A stretch of DNA of 48,910 nt from Promethearchaeota archaeon (GTDB lineage Archaea > Asgardarchaeota > Lokiarchaeia > Sigyniarchaeales > SOKP01), in NCBI GenBank assembly GCA_016840085.1, contig JAEOTA010000082.1, forward strand, positions 1 to 48,910, written 5' to 3'. The notes under the pieces were generated by a model. That model was not told where the DNA came from. It worked only from the letters and a program-made list of their open reading frames with translations, and searched no databases. Within the stretch, counting starts at the first letter, position 1, and each line of letters starts with the position of its first letter. The position numbers and the translations under genes were made by a program. Below, piece by piece: positions 34,246 through 42,418 of the stretch.

Positions 34246-35205
34246 TTAGAAGTTAGAATATATCATAAATTTATCTCCTGAGCCTAGACTATAAATTTCA
34301 AACTTCTTACCCCGTTTTGTTTCAGCATGCATCAATATCATAGGAAATAGATAAATCTGAGAAGTAATTTGGGCATCTTTATCTTTTTCATGAGATTTAT
34401 AATCACTCCCAGAAGAATTTATTGTTTTTTTGATGTTTTTATTCCAGTAACCTAAGGATGCTTCTGCTTTTGAATCTAATTCTTTGAAATTGCTAAATCT
34501 TATACCTTCCACATCTTCAATCATTTTGTGGAGATCTTCTCCGATCTCTTTTTCATATCTCGTTTGAGCGCTAGAGTGAAGAACAGGGACTCCGGTAACC
34601 ACTGTTTGAAATGGAACAGGAAGTTCCTCATATTTGTATAGATTTTTATGACCTCCACATTCTTTACAAGGTTCTGTTCTGTTTCCAGTGCCATAGCATG
34701 CTCCACACGGATATGAGAATGGCTTCTTCTCTTTCTTCTGTTCCTCACCTACTAACACCGTGAAAGTTTCTTCTATTTTTCCAGTGCCTTTGCATGTTTT
34801 ACATTTATCTTCAATATACCCTTTTCCTTTACAATTTTTGCAGGGAACTGCTTGGATCGATTCAAACTGAGGAACTTTCTCGTCATCCTTCCAATTTTCT
34901 TTATTGATCTTTCCCGCTCCTTTAAATGAATAGTATTGTACTCTACCTACTCTGGGAGCAGTAACTATATTTTCTTCTTTACCTTTTGGAGCTGGACCAA
35001 GAGATTTTTTAACAGCAAAATAAATTGCTGCCTCTTTCGTAGTATCCTTTACATATTCAGCTGCACTAATTGCATCTAATGAAAAAACAGCCCCTTTAGT
35101 TCCAAACTCTTTCTCCATTTTCTTACGATCCATTCTTGCAGCTTTTTGCTTCCATCGCAACCATATCTCATCAAGATTTGGTGTTTTGATTCGCACATCT
35201 GGCAA
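34246..35205 (-). CDS. DnaJ-type zinc-finger protein without J domain
   Basis: A 319-residue protein with the DnaJ cysteine-rich module: four CxxCxGxG-like repeats, C122/C125 (PCKNCKGKGY), C135/C138 (KCKTCKGTGK), C167/C170 (PCGACYGTGN) and C180/C183 (PCKECGGHKN). In real DnaJ these bind two zinc ions. There is no HPD-bearing J domain; the N-terminal 80 residues (EIWLRWKQKAARMDRKKMEK onwards) are an unrelated helical region, and the C-terminal 130 residues include a beta-rich half (AQITSQIYLFPMILMHAETK). The spacer of 25 residues between repeats 2 and 3 is longer than normal. It may be a substrate-binding or zinc-hub protein rather than a co-chaperone. The start is ATG at 35205. Confidence 0.8.
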   Translation of the reverse strand: MPDVRIKTPNLDEIWLRWKQKAARMDRKKMEKEFGTKGAVFSLDAISAAEYVKDTTKEAAIYFAVKKSLGPAPKGKEENIVTAPRVGRVQYYSFKGAGKINKENWKDDEKVPQFESIQAVPCKNCKGKGYIEDKCKTCKGTGKIEETFTVLVGEEQKKEKKPFSYPCGACYGTGNRTEPCKECGGHKNLYKYEELPVPFQTVVTGVPVLHSSAQTRYEKEIGEDLHKMIEDVEGIRFSNFKELDSKAEASLGYWNKNIKKTINSSGSDYKSHEKDKDAQITSQIYLFPMILMHAETKRGKKFEIYSLGSGDKFMIYSNF

Positions 35206-35355
35206 CTTCTTATCACTTATAAAATTTTGTTTAAAATTTAATTAACTTTATTTAATTGATTTGGAATTAAAAAAATATAAAATAGAATAATTTATAATTT
35301 TATATAAAAGAATATCAAAAGTAGAAATAATAATAAGAAAAAAGTAGAATAAAAA

Positions 35356-35517
35356 ATGTCTGCTGAAGAACGTCAATCAGTCGAATACTTCTTGCAATGG
35401 ATTCAGCAAGGTGGGCTTAGAGATTGGATTGATCATTTCCTAAACCAAGGGGATGAAGCAAAGCTTAAGCAAATAAAAGAAGTTTATGATAAAATTAAAC
35501 AAGTTTTTGGGTTTTAA
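35356..35517 (+). CDS. Small protein, 53 residues
   Basis: ATG at 35356 to TAA at 35517 encodes 53 residues, starting MSAEERQSVEYFLQWIQQGG and ending DKIKQVFGF. It is predicted to be a compact pair or trio of helices (VEYFLQWI, LRDWIDHFLNQ, AKLKQIKEVYDKI) with aromatic residues in the core. There is no metal or membrane motif. The codon use and residue composition are protein-like, and a purine-rich stretch (AAAGTAGAAT) precedes the ATG. It sits alone between the divergent zinc-finger gene and the helicase gene. The family is not recognised. Confidence 0.6.
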   Translation: MSAEERQSVEYFLQWIQQGGLRDWIDHFLNQGDEAKLKQIKEVYDKIKQVFGF

Positions 35518-35622
35518 TTTTTAATATCTTTTTTCATATCTCATATTTTAATTTAAGGTTTATTTTTTTAGAAAAATTGAATTGTCATAATTCATTTTTT
35601 TTATCAGTATCTAAATAATTTA

Positions 35623-38304
35623 GTGGTTTCTCCATTGAGTCTTCCCTCAAGGAATTTCTTTATCGTTTTAGATTCAAACCGTAAATCTAAGAAGAAATTA
35701 CTTTATAATGTTAATTTCTTTTATTTAAAAAAATTTAATAAAAAAAACTTTACTTTTTCCTATATAAGCGACCCTTTTTTTAGGGGATATGTTCTTTTCG
35801 GTTTGGATTTTAAAAATAGAATACGACCGTTGAGTTTTGATAAAATTAGTAAAAATAACAAGAGTTCCCCTGTAGATCCTAAACTTTTTAAGAAATTTTT
35901 ACTTTCAGATAACAATAAATTTATTGCTTTTTCAAATCAAACTCCTTCTGAAGAGATTTCACCAGTTAAAGATATGCTTAACAGCTTGCAGTTTGATATA
36001 AACAAAATAATCAATCTAACTTTCTGTAAATCATGTCTAGAAAATCAAAATCAGAAATTTACTATTCTGAATGATAAATTTCAAATTAAGACTATTAAAG
36101 AAGGAATTTTATGTTCTAATTGTGCATATGAAATCGTATTAAGACAAGCTAGACTTGCTGGATTAATTTCAGAGAAAAGGGTAAGTCTAAAATTAAAAAA
36201 TTTTTTGACCCATATGATTCTTAAGTTTAAGGATATTAAAAAAGTGTTGAGTGTATTTCAAGCAGATTTCAATCCTGCAACAAACAGAGAAATTACACTG
36301 TATGATGTTGAGAAAGCTCCTCCTATTAGTAAAAAATATCTCAATCAAAAGGTTGAAGATCTTAATATTCCTAATTCTTTAAAAAATATATTAAAAGATC
36401 TAAAGATTTCCAAGCTACTTCCAATACAAGCCTTATCAGTTGAAAATGGTTTACTTTCAGAAAGAAGGAATCAATTAATAATGGCCCCCACCTCAGGTGG
36501 AAAGACGCTTGTGGGAGAGTTAGCAGGAGTTTCAAAGATTTCAAGCAATAGAAGTGCAAAAATGCTATATTTAGTTCCAATAGTTGCTTTAGCGAATTTA
36601 AGAACTGAAGAATTTAAAGAAAAATATAAATCTCTCAAATTAAATATTGTTAAAAAGATTGGAGAATCTTTATTTGAAAAAAGTATTGATTCTGATCAAA
36701 GTGATTTAACTAATGCTGATATTATAATAGCTACTTATGAAGCAATTGATTTCATTCTAAGAAGTGGAAAAAAGGAAATATTGGGTAATATGAGCACTAT
36801 AGTTATCGATGAAATTCAAACTTTAATAAACTCTGAGCGTGGTTTCTTATTAGATGGTTTTATTTCCCGACTCAAATTTCTTTATAAAAATGCTCAATTT
36901 TTATATCTAAGTGCTACTTTAGGTGAACCGAAATTATTAGCTACGAAGCTTAATAGTGAATTAATTATATATAATAATCGCCCTGTACCTATTGAAAGAC
37001 ATTTATTACTCTGTCTTAATGAAGCCCGAAAACATAAATTTATATTCAAATTAGTACGTGCTGCTTTTTTGAAGAAGTCAAAATATGGCTTTAAAGGACA
37101 ATCGATAATATTCACAAATACTCGAAAAAATTGTGAATCAATAACAAAACTACTTCAAGAAAAAGGAATTAATGTAGCGTCTTATCATTCTGGATTATCA
37201 CATGAAGAAAGAAAGGTTATTGAAGAAAAATTTCGGACTCAAAAAATTGCTGGTGTAGTAGCTACTGCAGCGTTAGCCGCGGGAGTAGATCTTCCCGCAA
37301 GCCAAGTTATTTTTGAGTCTTTAGCCATGGGAATAAATTGGTTAACCGTTGCTGAATTCGAGCAGATGTTAGGACGAAGCGGAAGATTGAAAAAACATGA
37401 TCTCGGATATACATATCTCCTTGTGGAACCTGGAAAGGTTTATTCTCCGAAAATGAAAGAGACAGAGGAAGATATCGCTATTAAATTATTGAATGGAAAA
37501 ATTAAAGATTTTGAATTAGTACCAGATGTTGACAAATCTCTTACAGAATTATTAGCATTTATTTCGACATTTACCGAAAGTGTCAAAAGAGAGATGGTTT
37601 ACCCGTTTTATGAAAATTTAATTAATAATGAATATGAAGTTGAAATTTCTTTAAGAAAATTAAACAATTTAAAACTAATACGTTTTAAAGAAGATTTCAC
37701 TCTTCGAATAACTCGGTTAGGCCAAGCTATTGCGAAATCATTCTTAACTATAGATCAATGTTTAGAAATTGTAGATAATTTACAAAATAAAATGAAAAAA
37801 CCTTTAGAAATTGCTCTTGATTTAAAACCCATTAGAAATGTATACTTAGCTAAAAAAATTGTAGCTGATTTAGCAAAAAATGTGAATATGAAATATTATA
37901 GTAATAATTTATTTAGTGCCAGTGTCTTATCTCTTATGAATGCTGAATATGTAAGGAAACGTAAGACATTTTCTCAAGAATTCATTGAATTTGTATTAAA
38001 ATGGTTACATGATATTTTTAATTGTAATTGTAAAGATTCTCCATATTGCGATTGCGGTAGATTAAACCTTGAAAAACTAATTCTAAATTTAAGAATTAAA
38101 AAAAAATTCACATTAGAAGAAATCTGTGACTATTTTGAGGATGAATATAAAATAATAATCTTTAAAGGAGATATCATTGATTACTTGGAGAATTTAATCT
38201 ACAGTCTAGAAAGTATTAAAAACATTTTAGAGGGAATTTTCCATTCTAATTATAAAACTGATATCAGAGAAATTCCTAAACTTATTGACCAGATTAAATA
38301 TTAA
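35623..38304 (+). CDS. ASH-Ski2-like superfamily II helicase
   Basis: An 893-residue Ski2-like helicase resembling archaea-specific ASH-Ski2 (COG1202), which works in RNA processing with archaeal CPSF/RNase J factors. The N-terminal region carries a zinc site C135/C138 and C164/C167 (CKSCLENQ, CSNCAYEIV). The motor shows Q-like KLLPIQALSV, Walker A MAPTSGGKTLVGE, VPIVALANLR, motif II VIDEIQTLI (DEIQ, not DEAD), motif III LSATLG, IIFTNTRKN, and AAGVDLPASQVIFESLAMG with QMLGRSGRL. The C-terminal region contains CNCKDSPYCDCGR, a second cysteine cluster. The start is GTG at 35623, supported by the in-frame absence of earlier codons; a later start is possible. Confidence 0.87.
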   Translation: MVSPLSLPSRNFFIVLDSNRKSKKKLLYNVNFFYLKKFNKKNFTFSYISDPFFRGYVLFGLDFKNRIRPLSFDKISKNNKSSPVDPKLFKKFLLSDNNKFIAFSNQTPSEEISPVKDMLNSLQFDINKIINLTFCKSCLENQNQKFTILNDKFQIKTIKEGILCSNCAYEIVLRQARLAGLISEKRVSLKLKNFLTHMILKFKDIKKVLSVFQADFNPATNREITLYDVEKAPPISKKYLNQKVEDLNIPNSLKNILKDLKISKLLPIQALSVENGLLSERRNQLIMAPTSGGKTLVGELAGVSKISSNRSAKMLYLVPIVALANLRTEEFKEKYKSLKLNIVKKIGESLFEKSIDSDQSDLTNADIIIATYEAIDFILRSGKKEILGNMSTIVIDEIQTLINSERGFLLDGFISRLKFLYKNAQFLYLSATLGEPKLLATKLNSELIIYNNRPVPIERHLLLCLNEARKHKFIFKLVRAAFLKKSKYGFKGQSIIFTNTRKNCESITKLLQEKGINVASYHSGLSHEERKVIEEKFRTQKIAGVVATAALAAGVDLPASQVIFESLAMGINWLTVAEFEQMLGRSGRLKKHDLGYTYLLVEPGKVYSPKMKETEEDIAIKLLNGKIKDFELVPDVDKSLTELLAFISTFTESVKREMVYPFYENLINNEYEVEISLRKLNNLKLIRFKEDFTLRITRLGQAIAKSFLTIDQCLEIVDNLQNKMKKPLEIALDLKPIRNVYLAKKIVADLAKNVNMKYYSNNLFSASVLSLMNAEYVRKRKTFSQEFIEFVLKWLHDIFNCNCKDSPYCDCGRLNLEKLILNLRIKKKFTLEEICDYFEDEYKIIIFKGDIIDYLENLIYSLESIKNILEGIFHSNYKTDIREIPKLIDQIKY

Positions 38305-38315
38305 ATTAATCATAA

Positions 38316-39509
38316 TTAGGTTGTATGAATTTCTATTATATCATGATCATTTAATTCGTAATCAAGCCCGACTTTTTTTCGTTTTTGACGAGCTTTTTCT
38401 CTTATAACTATTGCATGGTCAAATTGGTCATAAAAACTTCTGTGAATTCTTAATGTAGCATCTTTTATAGTGGAATTTTCATCCATGATCAACGGCTTTT
38501 CGGCAATCTTTCCTGAACTCATTGTATATATTCTAATCTTTTTCAATTGTTTTAAAATTAAATCACCAAAATCTTTAGGGAAATTTCTCTTGTGAATACT
38601 TGTTCCTAAAATCAGAGGAAATTCATCTGAATAATTATTTTGTAATTTAATAAAAGTCTGTTCAGTGTGAGGTAGATCACCTTTTGTTCCAATAATAATT
38701 GCTTTTTTATAAACAATAGAAGGAATCAATGTATCTACTAGTTGATCGAGAGAAATTTTTCCAAAAACTTTTACAATAGCATTCCTTATTCCGTTCTCTT
38801 GCACAATTTCTTTTATTTTTTCTGTTAACTCTTCTAAATCATCAATATCCTTTGCTTCCTGAGTCAAATATAAGACTTGAATTTTATTCGATCCTGTTTT
38901 TTGAATATTTACAGGGGGTGGTGGTAAATTTGTCCTAATATCAGCTTTAAATAATTCTTCTTTAAGTAATTCTATTTGTTGTTTAATATCTCTTGATAAA
39001 TCCACACATAAACATATTAAATCACATGATCTAATTTGAGAAAGTATTTCTCTCCCATTTCCTATCCCTTCTGATGCACCCTTCATTATTGATGGCATAT
39101 CTACAATTTGAAATCGTATTTTATCATATTGATAAATTCCTATTTCAGGCAAAGGGGTAAATTTACCAATTTTTTCATTACTTGCTCCAGTTAAAAAGTA
39201 TAAAAGTGAGGTTTTTCCAACTCCAGGAGTATAATAAGTGCTTATTAAAATTAATTGAATACCCTCTTTTTTAATTGAGAAGGGGGAAATAACTTTTTGA
39301 GTGCTTTTTTGTCTTGTTCTTCGTGCCTCGAGTTCACGTTTCATTTTTGCTATACGAGATTTATTCAATGCTACAATTTTTTCAGTGGCTTTATGTTTGG
39401 GAACTAATGAAAGAAATTCTTCTAACTTTTTTATTTTTTCTTCTAAAGATCCCGCATCTAAATACTCTTGATATTTAACCTTAGCTTCTGCTCCAATATT
39501 TGAACTCAA
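38316..39509 (-). CDS. DRG-like TGS GTPase with degenerate G motifs
   Basis: A 397-residue protein with the architecture of archaeal/eukaryotic DRG GTPases: N-terminal helical segment with LVPKHKATEKIVALNKSRIA (about 35-54), a G domain, and a C-terminal TGS domain (about 325-397, ending VGLDYELNDHDIIEIHTT). Core motifs are altered. The P-loop is YTPGVGKT (93-100), lacking the first Gly of GxxxxGKS. Switch II is DMPS (137-140) instead of DxxG. G4 is TKGD (275-278) instead of NKxD. Lys99 and Thr100 are kept. Nucleotide binding may be weak or switched differently. A longin-like gene lies 24 bp upstream on the same strand, suggesting a working pair. DRG proteins act on ribosomes. Confidence 0.82.
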   Translation of the reverse strand: MSSNIGAEAKVKYQEYLDAGSLEEKIKKLEEFLSLVPKHKATEKIVALNKSRIAKMKRELEARRTRQKSTQKVISPFSIKKEGIQLILISTYYTPGVGKTSLLYFLTGASNEKIGKFTPLPEIGIYQYDKIRFQIVDMPSIMKGASEGIGNGREILSQIRSCDLICLCVDLSRDIKQQIELLKEELFKADIRTNLPPPPVNIQKTGSNKIQVLYLTQEAKDIDDLEELTEKIKEIVQENGIRNAIVKVFGKISLDQLVDTLIPSIVYKKAIIIGTKGDLPHTEQTFIKLQNNYSDEFPLILGTSIHKRNFPKDFGDLILKQLKKIRIYTMSSGKIAEKPLIMDENSTIKDATLRIHRSFYDQFDHAIVIREKARQKRKKVGLDYELNDHDIIEIHTT

Positions 39510-39533
39510 GAATCAAATCCCTAAAAACTTTAA

Positions 39534-39989
39534 TTAAAATATAGAACGAAAACGGTCCTCTGTTTTTAATCTTAGATCTCCTAGAATTTCATTAATCCGA
39601 GCATCAAAATTTTTAAAATATTTAGGTTTTTTTGAAAAGATATCATTTAAAGAATAACGATTTAAAAAATAAGTAAGAATTTCACTTAATTGTTGTTTAA
39701 CAACTGAAACTTCTGTTCTTTTCTCAACAATGGCAAAAGATAATAATGGTTGTTTATTTTCAACTTCTTTACCGGGTAATTCTATCATTTCGCAGTAACA
39801 GACTAGTTTAAATGAAGCTAAAGAAATAACATTGATATCATCCCCAAAAACCTCACTAGTAAAACTCTCAAGTGCTGATAAAAACCCAGCACGTAGGTTT
39901 GGATCTAAAATATTATCCGAAGATGTATAATATTTTATCTCAAGAAGGCTTTTCATCCCTAAGTTTATACCTACTTCGAGAATTGCCAT
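39534..39989 (-). CDS. Longin-like protein paired with TGS GTPase
   Basis: A 151-residue soluble protein that reads as longin/profilin-like by secondary-structure order: strand (AILEVGINLGMKSLLEIKYY), helix at about 30-48 (PNLRAGFLSALESFTSEVFG), beta meander (VISLASFKLVCYCEMIEL, PLLSFAIVEK), and helices from about 92 to the end (VSVVKQQLSEILTYFLNRY, ARINEILGDLRLK). It is not close in sequence to the longin-like protein at 316-741 but shares the order. It is only 24 bp upstream of the TGS GTPase and on the same strand, so they are probably co-expressed. Longin and roadblock folds bind small GTPases in eukaryotes, which makes a complex plausible; this is inference. The start is ATG at 39989. 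Confidence 0.6.
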   Translation of the reverse strand: MAILEVGINLGMKSLLEIKYYTSSDNILDPNLRAGFLSALESFTSEVFGDDINVISLASFKLVCYCEMIELPGKEVENKQPLLSFAIVEKRTEVSVVKQQLSEILTYFLNRYSLNDIFSKKPKYFKNFDARINEILGDLRLKTEDRFRSIF

Positions 39990-40210
39990 TTTTCAAAAGG
40001 AATTTTTTGGTTGTTTAAGATATAGTTTTATTTCAATTGTTTGTTTTATAGTAATATTTTATATTTTTGTTTCTATTTTTTTTTAACCTTTACTTAATAT
40101 AATTTTTTTTGTTTTTTTATAAGAAATTTGGTTATATTAAAATTATCTTTCAATAAAATTTTAGCAGAATAGGTTTATATTCCTTAAAAAGAGGTAATAT
40201 TATTAGAGTA

Positions 40211-41074
40211 CTATTTTAAATTTAATTGTTTTTTATATGCAGTGAAAGTATTCTGGAATAAAAAACTTACAGTTAATGGACCAATACCCCCTGGAACAGG
40301 TGTAATTTTACTACATTTATCAATAACTCCCTCAAAGTCAACATCACCACATAATTTTCCCTCTAATCTGTTTATACCAACATCAATGATTACCACACCT
40401 TCTTTAATCATCTCTTTTGTTATGAAATTTGGTTTTCTTACAGCAACAATTAAGATATCTGCATCTTTAATATACCTATCAATATTTTTTGTTGAAGTAT
40501 GGCAAATAGAAACTGTTGCATTCCTCTTTAATAACAAAAAGATAAGTGGTTTCCCTACTAAATTGGATCTATTTATAATAACGACGTCTTTACTTTTAAG
40601 TTCAATATTGTAATATTCTAAGAGCGTGATTATTCCTTTAGGAGTACACGGAGCTAGTTCTTCGTTATAATCAAAGAGTTTACCTCTATTGAGTGGAGTC
40701 AAGCCATCAGCATCTTTATCTGGGGATATTTGTGCTAAAAAAGCAGGAGTCTCATTAATTAATTCCTTTGGAAGAGGTGATTGAAGTAAAATAGCATGAA
40801 TTGTGTTATCTTCATTTAGTTGTTTAATTTTCTTTATTAAATTTTCTTTTGAAATATTCTTATCTAATTTAATTAATATAGTCTCAATACCTATTTGAGA
40901 ACTTGTTCTCTGTTTTATATTAACATAAACTTTAGAAGCAGGATCTTCTCCAATTAAAATTGTGGCTAATTTGGGTCTCACTCTTGTCTTTTCTACTGCT
41001 TTTTTTATTTTTTTTTGTAATTTTAAATTTAACTCATCAGCTAACTTTTTTCCGTCTAAAATTTTGTTGTTCAT
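40211..41074 (-). CDS. folD: Methylenetetrahydrofolate dehydrogenase/cyclohydrolase FolD
   Basis: A 287-residue bifunctional enzyme that interconverts methylene-, methenyl- and formyl-tetrahydrofolate using NAD(P). Family landmarks are GEDPASKVYVNIKQRTSSQI with the catalytic Tyr and Lys, LLQSPLPKEL, SPDKDADGLTPLNRG, the cofactor region INRSNLVGKPLIFLLLKRNA, ADILIVAVRKPNFI, VIIDVGINRL and PVPGGIGPLTVSFLFQNT. LLQSPLP and GGIGPLT vary slightly from the usual LQLPLP and GGVGPMT. The length is normal. It is probably cytosolic C1 metabolism (purine, formyl-Met-independent archaeal uses, or Wood-Ljungdahl-like carbon flow). It stands alone on the minus strand with no other folate gene nearby. The start is ATG at 41074. 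Confidence 0.94.
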   Translation of the reverse strand: MNNKILDGKKLADELNLKLQKKIKKAVEKTRVRPKLATILIGEDPASKVYVNIKQRTSSQIGIETILIKLDKNISKENLIKKIKQLNEDNTIHAILLQSPLPKELINETPAFLAQISPDKDADGLTPLNRGKLFDYNEELAPCTPKGIITLLEYYNIELKSKDVVIINRSNLVGKPLIFLLLKRNATVSICHTSTKNIDRYIKDADILIVAVRKPNFITKEMIKEGVVIIDVGINRLEGKLCGDVDFEGVIDKCSKITPVPGGIGPLTVSFLFQNTFTAYKKQLNLK

Positions 41075-41170
41075 AACTTTTAGCTTAATTTATCTAATTG
41101 ATTAATTTAAAAATATTTAAAAAATAAAAAGTAATTACCTTATTAACATATTAATAATTAATAAAACGGT

Positions 41171-42265
41171 TTATATTCTTCTTTTACGCCACCAATATGC
41201 AGCAAATGCAATAATTAATCCAATAGAGCCTAAAACAATAAATAAGATCCAGTAGTTAAACTCTACCATCCAAATTTCTTTTGATAACCTAGATAATTGA
41301 GGATCAAATATTTTCAAAGTTAAAAAAGCATAATAAGAGGCTAGTATTGAAGACGCTGATTGCTCAAATCCTTCGGTTATATCAGCAAAACCTCCGTCTT
41401 GAAAGTTTTGTCGAGATAATAACCATTTAATAGTTGCAATTTTATTCAATTCATTATCTCTTATTAAAGATATAGCTTTTGCGCAATAATAAGTACTACT
41501 TAATAATGAATGTTTAGCATTGTTATCAGGTAAATATCCTCCATAATTATCGGTATCTGCGTTATTATCTACATAGAACGACTTGAGAAAACTTAAAGTT
41601 TGATTAATATTTGGTATAGTACTTAAATTTCCTAGCTCATTCAGTATGGATACAGCATGAAAAGTACTAGGTATTGTAGAGACTAAACTAATATCCCCAC
41701 CATAGCCTCCATCAAAATTATAAGTAGATAAAACCCAATCAATATGTATCGTTTTGTTTTCTATTGGTTTATCAATTAAAGAGTAAATTTGTATAACATA
41801 ATAAGTTGAACTTAAACTTGCTGATTTTGAAGCATTTGAGAGCGCAAATCCTCCACTATTTTGTTCTGTTTCATTGAGATATTTATAAATTTTGTTCTTT
41901 AAATTTTCTTCAATGGAATAATCTAAAGAATCTAAAGATCCTAATAGAAAAGAAAGATCATAAAGATCAACTGCATCCGTATCAAGTATATCTTCTATTT
42001 TTCCTTTTAAATTTTCTTGAAGCGATTCTTTTTCATGAGGATTTCTCCCAAAATGATCTAAAATATTTAACGCATAAGCAGTTGCTTCAAGAGAAATTCT
42101 ACTGTTATTAGTAATAGCATTCGAAAATCCTTCACCCTCAATTTCATTATCAGTGATGAAGTTAACTAAGTATGTATTTCTTGTTTTTCCAAAAACGCTC
42201 GGAATTATACTTAGTGTCCAAAAAAATATTAATAGAATAACAATAAAATTCCGTTTGCTTTTCAA
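41171..42265 (-). CDS. Secreted prenyltransferase-repeat (toroid) protein
   Basis: A 364-residue exported protein. It has a signal peptide (NFIVILLIFFWTLSIIPSVF, residues about 5-24), then about five alpha-toroid repeats similar to prenyltransferase/squalene-oxidase repeats, each with GG(F/Y) turns and a following helix: GGFALSNASKSASLSSTYYV, GGYGGDISLVSTIPSTFHAV, GGYLPDNNAKHSLLSSTYYC and GGFADITEGFEQSASSILAS. A C-terminal membrane span (LFIVLGSIGLIIAFAAYWW) with basic tail RKRRI anchors it. The lack of catalytic zinc ligands or DXDD argues against lipid cyclase activity; it may bind lipids or glycans outside the cell, like other extracellular toroids. It lies 153 bp from the actin-related gene, on the same strand. 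Confidence 0.8.
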   Translation of the reverse strand: MKSKRNFIVILLIFFWTLSIIPSVFGKTRNTYLVNFITDNEIEGEGFSNAITNNSRISLEATAYALNILDHFGRNPHEKESLQENLKGKIEDILDTDAVDLYDLSFLLGSLDSLDYSIEENLKNKIYKYLNETEQNSGGFALSNASKSASLSSTYYVIQIYSLIDKPIENKTIHIDWVLSTYNFDGGYGGDISLVSTIPSTFHAVSILNELGNLSTIPNINQTLSFLKSFYVDNNADTDNYGGYLPDNNAKHSLLSSTYYCAKAISLIRDNELNKIATIKWLLSRQNFQDGGFADITEGFEQSASSILASYYAFLTLKIFDPQLSRLSKEIWMVEFNYWILFIVLGSIGLIIAFAAYWWRKRRI

Positions 42266-42418
42266 TTAAAAAAACCTAAGTCAGATTAATTAAATTTTTA
42301 ATTTTTTAAATTTATCTTGAAATTAAAAATTATCTATCGGAAGAACCTAAAGAATAGTTTTCTTTCTAAATAAATTAAAAAAAGATTTTATTAATAATCA
42401 AATTTAAATCATAAAATT

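Noticed and set aside
40242..40613. Forward frame opposite folD
   Set aside because: folD motifs are complete on the minus strand, and the forward frame has no recognisable pattern.
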